From Parachlorella kessleri (lineage: Eukaryota > Chlorophyta > Trebouxiophyceae > Chlorellales > Chlorellaceae): a stretch of DNA of 32,544 nucleotides. Made by a program: the position numbers and the translations under genes. Positions 22,401 to 32,270 of the stretch are shown one piece after another; position 1 is the first letter of the stretch; every line of letters starts with the position of its first letter. The stretch spans positions 1 to 32,544 of the forward strand of contig BBXU01000377.1 in assembly GCA_001598975.1 (NCBI GenBank), given 5' to 3'. The notes under the pieces were generated by a model, which saw nothing but the letters and a program-made list of their open reading frames with translations, was not told the DNA's origin and did no database searches.

Positions 22401-23273
22401 CAGGGGCAGGTTGGTGGCATTTAATGCGAGGGAGATAAACGGCAGGTAGCACCAGTGGACATGCATGCTGCAGAAGGCTGTGCTAGCGGGTAGATAGCAG
22501 CGAACTGTTTATATGACGAAAGTACATGAGAGTGCCTCATGAAGGATGGGAATCGACTATCCAATGCGGGCCCGCAAACTACGAGCAGTTCACAACCACG
22601 ACTAAGCCGTGCTTATTCCAACTCGTCCCAAAACAATGGCCGGTGCTCTGAGGAGGCGTAACAGGGATTTGTAGCTGATCTTAGCGCGGTACTGGCAGAC
22701 GGAAGCAACCAACCTGCCATGTTGCGCACGCCCGCTAGGTTGCGTTCGGCAAAGGTGTCAAGCACGAGGACTTGGAGCTCGGGCGGGTGGGAGGCGAGTA
22801 TGTGCAGGCACTTTGCGTCCAGGTCAGTGCGCTTGAGCACCCCTGAGTCATAGAGCTGCTGCAGCACCTCCTGCGCTTGTGGCGCCAGCTCCTCCAAGCT
22901 GGGCCCGCTGGGGTTGACCAGCCTCCGAATGGCGCTGCTCAAGTATGCACTCTGATTACGAACGTTGCCTTTGAGCAGGCCGCTGCGGAACTTTGTGAGC
23001 GTCTCATTGGCCACATCCGGCGTCAGCTCCGCCAGCTGGCCCAGCACCCGGTCATCAATTGCCTCAGGCGAGCACTGCACAGGGTTGGGGCCAGCAAGCC
23101 AGCGTGGCATAGGCTAGGCTAGAGAGCATCCTCGCCATAACAGGTTGCACTTGCATAAACCTCTAAACACAGCAACTGAAACAACACGAGTTCCTCACCA
23201 GGCCTGATGAGAACAGGGTTGCAAGGGTGGCCTGCACCGAGTCCTCCAGACAGGCGAAGCGATCCTCAAGCAT
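19499..23273 (-). CDS. Gln/Gly-rich protein with four hnRNP-Q-acidic-domain-like modules and an RGG tail (5' end uncertain)
   Basis: Minus-strand exons by eye: 23273-23199, 23074-22714, 22336-22064, 21739-21657, 21339-21305, 21125-21009, 20759-20036, 19762-19499, about 643 residues with phases agreeing throughout. Four modules of about 70-80 residues recur, each ending in a similar helix: NVRNQSAYLSSAIRRL, GVRNMAAFFTTHLLKT, DIPSVNALFVRAASKF and TIRNVSAFFMGILKRY. This resembles the acidic N-terminal domain of hnRNP Q/R-type proteins (hnRNP_Q_AcD). Between them are Gln-, Gly- and Leu-rich linkers with runs of Q. The C-terminus, [11 protein letters not shown] and GGRGSRGGGQG, is an RGG box typical of RNA binding. 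No RRM is seen. The ATG at 23273 is provisional because a reading frame extends upstream without ATG, so a further 5' exon may exist. The 35-nt exon has an AAG acceptor and is the least certain part. Confidence 0.72.
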
Positions 23274-25942
23274 GACAGCTCCTTTGGCACAATAGTACGC
23301 CAGGGGGTCCCGTATGCAGACCAAGTCAACACAAGGTGAGAAGCTCACTAGGTGTCACTCCAATAGAGATACATAGAAATAATCGTGATGTGGTCCCAAG
23401 CCTGACGCATGATGAAGAGTGCACTTTGGGGCCTCGCACATAGCACGCCAAGCACGCCGTTCATCTTTCGACCTGCCCCTCAGTTACTCAGGGGCCATCG
23501 CCGGCCAGGAAAAACTTGCATGACGGCTGCACCGTCTAACTACTGTATAGGCCTCCAGACACTTGGGTCGGATGTTACTATGCATCCCGGGCTTGTCACT
23601 AGCTTGCAAAGTACGCAGCTTAGGCATAGAGAGCGCGTGCAGGAGGCTGGCTGTGACCAAAGCTGTACGCAAAACACCGCCAACTTCCTTACGTGGACTA
23701 ACAGAAGGGGGTCAAGGAATATCACCGATAACTCAGTGGCGAGCTCCTTAACAGACAGGGGGTGGCATCGGGCGACTGACACCACTAGTAGGTGAACGGG
23801 ACTGAGATATCCAGCCGGCCCCTTGAACAAAGCACTTACACTCTGAGACCGACCCCCTTGGTAAGCGCCCTGGAGGCCCCTGCTCATGAGAAGAAGTTCT
23901 GCTCGTGGCAAGCTGCAGGTTGTAAGAGCTTAAAACCCAAGATTTTTGCCACATGAGTACCGTACTGAAGACATGTTGCTTGCCATGCAGATAAAGCCGC
24001 GATGATTATGGGGACGGCAGCGGTGTCAGCTTTCCAGCCTGCAGCCTGGGCGTGGCAAAGCCGATGCGAAGTAAGACGACATAAGGGTTATCATACCAGT
24101 GCTACGAAAGCCGCTCCAACTTCCTCCATGGTGCAAAGGTAAGGGGTCTCGTTCGCTCCTGCTTTGGACCTAGCTTGGGCTGTACCCTTGCTACGTCTAA
24201 CCATGAAACTAGTTGTACGGAGCATGTCTCTGTGCTCTAGTATTCCTGCGGCTCTGATGTAGTGGTGTGGCTGCTATCCCATGAAGGGCAGGGTTGCTCC
24301 CAAGCCAAACAGATTGGAGTGGGAGGGCTGCGTAGGCTTGGTGCTGCTTTAGTGAGCGATGCAGTACATCAGCAAATTGCCCACATGGTTTGCCTCACCT
24401 TTGCTTGCCATGCCCATACATCACCTAACCCCGCCTAGTGACCAGGTGCCGCTTAGCCGACCTCCTACCTTGCCACTGTTGAAGCACACAGTTAAATTGT
24501 TGCAGGCCTGGCGGGGGAGATCGCTTGCTGCCGGCTCGCAGAGCGGACCTGTCGCTTAAGGAGGCGACTGGGGGGACATTGATGACAACGAATACACTGG
24601 GTATGGTTGCGGCCGCGGGCAGTCCGACAGGGAGCACCAAGCCCAGGTAAGCATGGGGCAGTTGCTGTTGAGGCCTCTTGGGTGCACCCCATCTAAGATA
24701 GAATCTTTTCATACCGTTTGTTGTGAGGCATGTGGCGGGCTGCTAGCCTAACATGTCACCAACTAACTAAAAGGGCCCGTCTCTGTGAGAACGCGTGAGC
24801 CAATTGGGCTCCCTTCTAGGATAAGGAAGCTACAGTTGCTTTGCAACTGATCATGCCCCAAGTGGCCTAAAATCAGCCTTTCAGCTGAGCCCTGGCTCCA
24901 CTCCTGCTTCCATCGCTAGCATTCTTGCTAGCTCATGAGCACAACTTTGAAATGGGGCTCCTGTCATTACCCGGGGGCAGCAAAGTCGGACATGTGCAAT
25001 TTGCAATTCGGTCATGTGTGGTATGGTGGGGCGAACAGTACGTACTTGAAGCTTCCACCAGCGTGGGCATTGTACAGCCATACCTCCCATACCCCACTGG
25101 TCAATACCGCTGTCATACCTTGCAGGCGGAGCCATAAGTTGGGCAAGTCCTGTGAGAACCGTACCAAGCTTGAAATCTTGCCCAACCTCGGCCGGGACAT
25201 AGTCACTGCGCTCGTCAAGCCGGGCGAGCCGCCAACGGTGGCCAGGTACCGTGAACGTGCTTCCCAGTCAGGCAAGTGCGCACTCTCCTTACCTGTTTCT
25301 TACTTGTGCAACAAGATCTCTCTACGGCCGTAGCAGCGTTTGATGGTACGTTAGCCGCCCATGTCATGTGTGTACGAGCTCGAGCCACGGTCTAGTCGCG
25401 GCCAGTGCATGCCGTCTGTCCCTACCGTTTTGCCATCATGACTGCAACCTTTGTGGAGTCCTGAGTTATGTCTCCTATTGGCCCCACGCAGGCTCTTACT
25501 ATCTTTCACGTAGGCACTGACAACGGGGTTGGCGGCTTCAGGTGAGCATCCATGTGAGCATCATTACCAGTTGGGCTCTGATGGCGCTTTTTGACAGGGG
25601 CTAACGAGCCAGAGGTAACTCCGTACGTGTTTTAGGATGGATTTGGAGTCCGATCCTGCGCACCCACGTGAGGAGAGGGCCTTGTTGGGTTGTGTACGCT
25701 CATCCTTGCAGGCATGCTTGTCCAGGGATGGTACCGGATGGGGGTAAATTCATGGTGGGGGCCCTCTGTACCTACACCTGCCTTGCTGAGGCAGATTAAG
25801 ATGGGGAGGAAGCTCAGGCGCCCCCTTGGTAATGTTCCACCAGGACTGCTATGCACAAAAGTGAGGTGCATTCTGCCACGCATGATCCCAGAAGTCAGTG
25901 GCTGGCAAGGCTGACAAACTTGGCTGACTTCCTTTTTGCAGT
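23274..25942. other. Divergent intergenic region, possibly with an unassigned small gene
   Basis: About 2.7 kb separates two divergently oriented genes. It should contain both promoters, 5' UTRs and perhaps missing first exons of each neighbour. The only frame with protein-like composition is at 24935-25333, listed separately. A plausible exon also follows the acceptor ATCCTTGCAG near 25710 (GMLVQGWYRMGVNSWWGPS), but it has no recognisable match. I see no tRNA, snRNA or repeat array. Confidence 0.5.
24935..25333 (+). CDS. Hypothetical open frame of 132 codons, possibly one exon of an unassigned gene
   Basis: The frame runs from an ATG at 24935 to a stop at 25333. I recognise no domain. Its middle, 25126-25243, looks like an exon: it follows CATACCTTGCAG and ends CCAG before GTACCG, encoding KLGKSCENRTKLEILPNLG and then RDIVTALVKPGEPPTVAR. 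The rest of the frame is less protein-like. It may be a missing 5' exon region of the secreted-protein gene, a small gene, or chance. Confidence 0.25.
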   Translation: MSTTLKWGSCHYPGAAKSDMCNLQFGHVWYGGANSTYLKLPPAWALYSHTSHTPLVNTAVIPCRRSHKLGKSCENRTKLEILPNLGRDIVTALVKPGEPPTVARYRERASQSGKCALSLPVSYLCNKISLRP

Positions 25943-28900
25943 ATGATGTCTGCCAAGGTGCTGATTCCGCTGCTCATCCTGGCTTGTCTACTGTTGACAA
26001 GCATGGCTGCTGACCCAGGCAAGTGGCACTGCTGTGTTGGACCGCCATGCTGTGTAGTGCAGCAAATGCCTGCTGGCACATCAGACCTGGCTCTGCTTAG
26101 GCATGCCTTGCGTGCAGGAGGATGAGCGCAGCCGGGTATGCATGCCATGGCCTCTTCACTTGCTGCAATGAGACCAACTCGAGCTTACTGACGGCACTGT
26201 TAGCTCCTGTGGGCCCCTTGCAGATCTGGCTGGGTCTGCCTTGGCTCACCCGGGCAGCACCATCCGCCGTTCGCTGCTTAAGAACACCGGCACCGGCACC
26301 ACTAGCACTGGCCAGGGCAGCGGCAATGGCAACAGCCAGGGCAGTGGCACTGGCACCGGCACCGGTCAGGGCAGCGGCAATGGCAACAGCCAGGGCAGTG
26401 GCACTGGCACCAGCACCGGCAATGGCAACGGCCAGGGCACCAGCAATGGCAATGGCAACAGCCAGGGCACCAGCAATGGCAATGGCCAGGGCACCGACAC
26501 TGGCACAGGCACTGGCAGCGGCACCAGCAATGGCAACAGCCAGGGCACCAGCAATGGCAGTGGCAACGGCAATGGCAACGGCCAGAGCACCGACACCGGC
26601 AGCGGCACTGGCACCGGCAATGGCAACGGCCAAAGCACCAGCAACGGCAATGGCAACGGCAACGGCCAGAGCACCGGCACTGGCAATGGCAACGGCCAGG
26701 GCACCAGCAATGGCAATGGCAACGGCCAGGGCACCAGCAATGGCAATGGCGACGGTCAGGGCACCGACACTGGCACCGGCACTGGCAGCGGCTCTGGCAA
26801 TGGCAACGGCCAGGGCAGCGGCAACGGCAATGGCAACGGCCAGGGCACCGACACTGGCATTGGCAACGGCCAGGGCACCAGCAACGGCAATGGCAATGGC
26901 CAGGGCACCGACACTGGCACCGGCAATGGCAATGGCAACGGCAACGGTATGTTACCTAAATTGCCTAGTTCCCTAAACTCCGCCCGTCATGCTGTCAAGC
27001 CAATCCTTTGCTTTTTGACACTGGCATCGTGCAGCGACCTTGCCTATGTGCGCATCAACCCCCTGTCCTCAAGTGTCATACAGACATACTAATAAGCCTT
27101 TTGCACTTATTTCTTGGTCGTCTCCATTGCTTTCTAAACGGGGGTTCTTTGCATATTGTAGTTGTTTCTCATAATTGACAGAACCCAAGCAGCCGCTGTC
27201 CTGTGCAGCAGCATGCCAAAAAGTTTGCAACCAGTCCATAAGGTTGTGGGCTACTTTTTCCTGACTTCGCAGGTGCTTCCAAGAGTGAGGACAGCAATGA
27301 CGACAATGGGGGTAATCCATTCCAGGCGGTCCCATGCCCAGATGGCGAGTCCTGTGTGTGTTACGACCCCACCTGGTATTGCGACGACCAGAAGTCAGTA
27401 CCAGGTGGGATGGTGACCGAGAAGACACCTAGAGCTACCCGCTGTCTTGCCGGCCAGTACTACCGCAAGAAGTCCGAAGCCTGCACCTGCGTCCTGCGCA
27501 AGAAGCAGTGTGTGAAGACCGAAGTCGATGAGCAGGCCAAGGACAGGGGCATCACCGCGGGCAGGATCCTCCACGGCTCACCTGCGGTGACTCTGGCGAG
27601 CAAGGACTGCTTGGACGAGGAGTACATCTCAGCCGCATGCGGGACCACGGGAGGAGGTAAGCGGGGAGGGCGGGGTGAATCAACAGTGCTTTAGGGAAGG
27701 TTTCGCCTCTAGAAGACACTCTATGCAGCCTTCTGGTGAAGTCCCAGCAGCAGGCAAAAGTGTCAACACGCCGCCCCCACCAGCGTTGGAGGTGCACGGA
27801 CAGATTGCTTGGAACTTCTTTGCACTTGAACACTCCTCACAAGCATAAGTTTCTTCAGTAACTGCTACCTACGCACAGTGGTGGCTCGCTTTCTTGACCT
27901 CAGCACCGCTATGCCACTTATCTGTGCTGCAGGGAACGATCCCATCATCACCGGCTTTGACATGCGCAAGTGAGTGCGGGCCAGCCTGGCAACCCTAAAG
28001 TAGAGTACCGCATGATCTGCCTTGCACCTGCCCACCCAGCCTGCGCTTAGGGCGAGATTGGTCTCAGGTGGCCCCTGCCAGTCCAGTGCCGGCTTGCCTG
28101 CACATGTGAGTGCATGGGACTCGCACATCTCGATCTTGGTGACGATTTGTGTTCCTGGGGCACCCTTATCAGAAGGCGTACTGGGTGACTCATGCGCTTG
28201 TCTGGGCAGGAAGAGTTACATCCATGTGTATTCACAACTGCTCTGCCATGGCGTGGTGCTGCAGGTTCCACTTCAACGACATTGGCAACTTCACCCTGCT
28301 CTCGGACGCCGAGGGTTACCTGGTGGGTGCACCTTGCCAACGCCACCTGATGCTGGAATGCCTTTCGGCAGCCCAACTTTAAATGTTTCAGGAATGCCTC
28401 GTCCAGAATGGGATGCTATGCTCGCTGTCAGTGTGCCTGCCTTCCAGCTGCCATTCAAGAACCTCCTGCTCTTCTAGCAGTTGGTGTCATGGCGTCCTGC
28501 CCTTGCCACCCAGTGTTCAGAGGCGTGCCTTGCAAGCAGCAGTGCGTACCGCATTGCTTGCCATGATGGCTTCCTGGTATCTTGAGGTAGCTGCGCTCCG
28601 TGTCCTTGTACTCCCTCCTTTTACTAGCTGACATGCGTGGCATCGGCATGTAAAGCTGCTTCGCTCGTTCTGCGTTTGAGGCCGCCCGCCTCTTTAGAGT
28701 TAGCATTTACGCTGGATTACGCTGGCTGTCATTGAGACTTAGTTTGAACCTGTTGCAGCTGGAGGCCACCTTTGTGGGGGTGGGGCCGACTGAGGACGTG
28801 CCCAAGGAGACCAGCTGGACCAGCCAAGTGCGCATCTATAACCCCAAAGGTAAGCAGGCGGGCTCAGTACATGACATGTGATGAACCACCACCCCTCCTG

Positions 28901-30958
28901 TGCTGCATGCCTAGGGGGGTATCAAGACTTGTGGGTGCTTGGCAGGTATCACAGGAGTCCATGCAAGTAATAACATAGGTTATATATTTCACAATGAATG
29001 AACATGGCAGGCCCAGTGCCTGGTCGGTGTGCATCGGTCACTTCTGACACACTAATGGCAACTGGTGTCACTGCCAGCACCTATGCTTCCTTTGGGGTAG
29101 GGACATGTCGCAGCCGCCGAGATGGGGCTTATTCTAGCTATGAGCTCGCCACAACAGTGCCAGGTAGCAACAGAGGCCGCTGCTGCTTGCGCTGGGCTGC
29201 AGGGGACAAGATCACCTGCCACTTGCCACAGATCATTCCCAACACCTCCACCATCGAAGGTAGTCCCTAGTCAGCAACAGAAGCCGAGGCTGTGTGTGGC
29301 CTTCCGCTGAGGGCCTGTTGTGACATTAGACTGACCAGGCTCAGTTTCTCTTCTCTACATAACCATTCTCTACATAACCATTCTCCTCATACATTCTCTA
29401 CATAATCATTTGCCTAGGAAGGGTCCAGAGAGGGCTTGCGCTGTGCTAGTAGTTGCAATGCGCAGCTGCCTACCAACCAAGCCAAACCACAGCCGAACCC
29501 CCTTGGATATCCTGCCACCTTTCCGGATGTGTCGTACTCACTCCAACTCACCGCTTCTGCTTCCCTGCCTGGCTGCAGTGAGTGCCCAGGCTGCTGGCTC
29601 CTCCAGGGCAGCACGCATGACGGCCTTCCACCACACCAGCCTTCAGTTTGAGGACATGGCAGCAACCGCTGGTAAGGCTGCTATGGTTGGGCGCACCGGA
29701 GTGACCCTGCAGGCTTGTGGATTCCGGCACCCTTACCTGACATTGGCACTTAGGTTGCGTTGCTGCGTGGGCGATGTGCCACTTGCCTCTTGTTCTTCTG
29801 GTGCATGTGCGGGAACCAGCTTGGTTGAGGCTTCCAGGTTGCGTGGTGGCTGTGCTAGCTGGTAGTGTTGCATCACTGGCACTGTGCTGGTCTGCTTTGG
29901 CTGTGCTGCTTCGATCTTTATCGCCGCCCTGTTACTCTAGCTCCAAGCACACTCCAGAGCAGGCACCCGTCCCATCCCGTTTTCACCTGGCCTCCTGCCA
30001 TGCAGTGCTGTCGGCGGGCCCCAACCCGGTGGTCATCGGCTGCCACGTGGCGCTGCCCAAGCTGGAGGTGACGGTGTACCAGGTGTCAGGCTGGGACCAG
30101 GCCAGCCAGTTTGAGTCCGAGAAGTGGGCAGCGCCATACACCTGGTGAGCTTCCCCCGAGAAGCATGGTAATTGTGGGCGAGACATTTGACAATAGGGAT
30201 TGTCCAGCTGGGATGGACCTGAGGTTGGCACCCCTGATACAGTACTCGCCGTCGCTGAACCAGCAGACTGTCGCCAGCACTTGGGTAAATGACAGAGCGC
30301 CGGCGCACCAGTGACGTGGAGGTAGCTTTGTCGCTGCATGGCCTGTGCTTGGTGCACTCTGGGTATGCGGTTGCAGTTGCCCCAGTCCTATGCTGGGACT
30401 TAGTGATCACACTTCCTGCGCGCGCAGGCTGAACTTTGATGTGAAGCTGCTCAAGCCCCTGTCCCTGCCCGTCATGGGCATCCTGGGTGAGTGGAGGCAG
30501 CGGCAGCAGCAGCAGCAGTGCCTTGCAGGCTGGGAGGGAGGCTCAACTCTTGGTCCACTGAGAGAACCCGCCAAGCGCCACCTTGCGTGTGACCGATGGG
30601 ACTGGCGCGCCTTTGTTGTCTGCTTTAGCTATGCAGCCGCAACCCTCATGCCCTCGTGCGGTCTAGCAGTGGCGCCCTCCCTCCACCTGCTCAGCAGCCT
30701 CTCCTAGTCCCACTTTGATTCTTCCATTTGTTGTACTGGTATGCAGGCGCCACCTACCCGGTGTCTCCTCAGGACCAGGCAGCCCTGGATGCAAACTCCG
30801 AGACTGCCAAAATCATCAGGGCCAATGTTGCCACCGACCCCGTGGCGATGCGTGAACTGGAGGAGTCCTCCGCGTCTGCTCTTGGCAAGGCTCGCCGCCT
30901 GTTCAGTGCCGACATGTTCCCCCTGGCCGCCACCTTCAAGGGCATGCAGCTGCCCTGA
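25943..30958 (+). CDS. Secreted modular protein: signal peptide, NGNGQG-type repeat stalk, Cys-rich and conserved C-terminal domain
   Basis: Exons by eye: 25943-26018, 26224-26946, 27273-27656, 27933-27969, 28265-28322, 28759-28849, 29203-29259, 29579-29671, 30006-30144, 30428-30486, 30747-30958; 642 residues, in frame. The N-terminus, KVLIPLLILACLLLTSMAA, is a signal peptide. Residues ~40-265 are Gly/Asn/Thr/Ser/Gln repeats. Next is a Cys-rich block: CPDGESCVCYDPTWYCDDQK, RCLAGQYY, CTCVLRKKQCVKTEVD, then DRGITAGR and SPAVTLASKDCLDEEY. The C-terminal part has KFHFNDIGNFTLLSDAEGY, PKETSWTSQVRIYNP and WAAPYTWLNFDVKLLKPL. The run from FHFNDIG to TSW faintly resembles the plant Root_cap domain; I infer an algal extracellular or cell-wall protein family without known activity. 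The first intron appears to have a GC donor (CAG, then GCAAGT). An acceptor just before the start codon suggests a 5' UTR intron. Confidence 0.8.
26275..26946 (+). repeat. Coding minisatellite of GGCAAYGGC/CAGGGCACC units
   Basis: About 670 bp are built of six- and twelve-base units such as GGCAATGGCAACGGCCAGGG with CAGGGCACCGACACTGGCAC variants. In the gene's frame they encode N-G, Q-G, T-G and S-G dipeptides. Near-perfect repetition keeps another plus frame (Ala/Thr/Met-rich) and minus frames (Pro/Leu-rich) open too; these are shadows. Unit number probably varies between strains. Confidence 0.95.
29349..29412 (+). repeat. Short intronic tandem repeat, TTCTCTACATAACCA
   Basis: Units of TTCTCTACATAACCA, roughly 16-17 bp, occur about three to four times, with one degenerate unit (TTCTCCTCATACA). 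They lie in the intron between the exons ending at 29259 and starting at 29579. No function is visible. Confidence 0.8.
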
Positions 30959-31979
30959 AGCAGATCCGAGGTAATAACTTGCCTTGGGGAGCCGTGAGCA
31001 AGGGATGGTGTACAGGCGATTGCCCCACATTGGGGGCGCGGAAAAGCAGCACCAACTGATGTTGTTTTTCACAGGGTCTGCTCGACAGGGGCCGCGCAAG
31101 TGCAGCTCTATTCACGCAGCATCCTTTTTGGGTCTGAGGAAGTATGAGTCCTATATATAATTCTGACAAGTTTGGAGCTGGTTAAGGGCTTCGTCAATGC
31201 CACCCTTTCTGCAGTAGAAGTTGTGGCCCCTTTGCTGCCATCCCTACTAGAGACGTGCAATACTATGTATCACACCCCCCCACCCCCTTCCCTCCAGTGC
31301 CTGTGCACAGGTGTTCTGTTGATATCTCAAGATTGTGGCCCGTCCCTTTGTACATAGGCGCCCTTCTTGCTTCTCTGAAAGGGCATGACAACCTGCTGTT
31401 TTGCCCTGGCAGTGCTTGTGTGTCCTCAAGTGTCAAAGTGGGTGCCCCGGTGATTAGTATGGGTGGCAGGTAGTGCGAACAGGGAGTAACCTGGGCTGGA
31501 CTGGACTGACAGGGCTGGATGCAGAATGAACCTGAGTCTTGCCTGAGTTCTGAGCCAGTAATTCTCTCCCCAAGATCGCCGGCACGCTCGCTGCTGCTTG
31601 AGTTTTTTGGTGGTTGATCACAGTTATTCCAAATTCCTCTTTTCAGGTATCCCCCTTTTTGGGGCCTTATTACTCTCTCTGGCGGCGGTACTGGCGCAGG
31701 GTGATTTCCCTGCCCTGCTGTCACTTACACCCCCTCAAATTCTTAGTCTATCTTGAAATTGTTGATCAGATTTTTGGTATGTTCTGGTATGCACTGGTCA
31801 TGCAGGTGGCCTGAACTGCGAGAACTGCTATCAAGTCTAGGGACCAGTTGCCAAAACAACCTTTGCTTAACCCATTGACCCATCCATCCACCCATCCGAC
31901 ACCCCTTTCCCCCCTTTGTTGTTTGCAAGTCCTTCCACGCCCTTGCCTATAAATTTCTTGCACATGTAACATCAAAACA
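30959..31979. other. 3' region of the secreted-protein gene and intergenic spacer
   Basis: No coding exon is evident. A TATATATAA stretch lies near 31152 and a TGTAA motif at 31965-31969, about 1 kb past the stop codon; the latter could be the poly(A) signal of this gene only if the 3' UTR is long. Pyrimidine-rich and C-rich runs occur near 31268-31295 and 31880-31915. Confidence 0.45.
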
Positions 31980-32270
31980 TCAGGGGAGCAATGAGAACTC
32001 TGAGGACCAGAAACTCCACCGCCCGTCTGCTGTAGCCCTGCCCCGGCCGCAAGCAGCACCGCCACCGCCGCCAAGCACACGCGCTGCTGAGGGCGCATCA
32101 TTAGGAGGCGGGAAAGTTAGAGGCCGCTCTGACAAAGAGGGGATGTCGTCGCCCACCACCGCCATGCCCTTGGCCATTGCCTTGGCAGCCTCGTTCACCA
32201 CGCTCACCACATGGGTGGCCTCCAGCCCCGCTAGACCCTCCCAGGAGCTGCAGCAGGAGCACACACGGCA
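31980..32270 (-). pseudogene. Diverged copy of exon 7 of the RGG-tailed protein gene
   Basis: On the minus strand an acceptor (CTCCTGCTGCAG) at 32248 is followed by a sequence encoding SWEGLAGLEATHVVSVVNEA, nearly identical to the exon starting at 20759. Compared with that exon it has a 12-bp insertion (adding KGMA), a 13-bp deletion and a compensating 1-bp gain. About a dozen residues covering the conserved module helix are therefore replaced, after which the original frame resumes (APSAARVLGG). The frame then ends at 31980 with none of the Gln-rich or RGG parts. It is probably a pseudogene fragment, but could be the 3' end of a short paralogue whose upstream exons lie right of the window. 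Confidence 0.75.

Noticed and set aside
22064..22466. Hydrophobic stretch NLPLPARLLTVALSFVVRFL as a membrane helix of the RGG protein
   Set aside because: It lies upstream of the acceptor at 22337, so it is intronic; the coding part begins at FFTTHLLKT, which completes the second module.
23163..23348. Frame starting at 23348 as the true start of the RGG-protein gene
   Set aside because: The first codon there is GTG, not ATG, and eukaryotic initiation at GTG is unlikely; the ATG at 23273 or an unseen upstream exon is more plausible.
26122..26976. 284-codon Ala/Thr/Met-rich frame and long Pro/Leu-rich minus-strand frames
   Set aside because: They exist only because the minisatellite lacks stop codons in several frames. 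The NG/QG frame joins a signal peptide and conserved Cys-rich exons with correct phases; the others do not.
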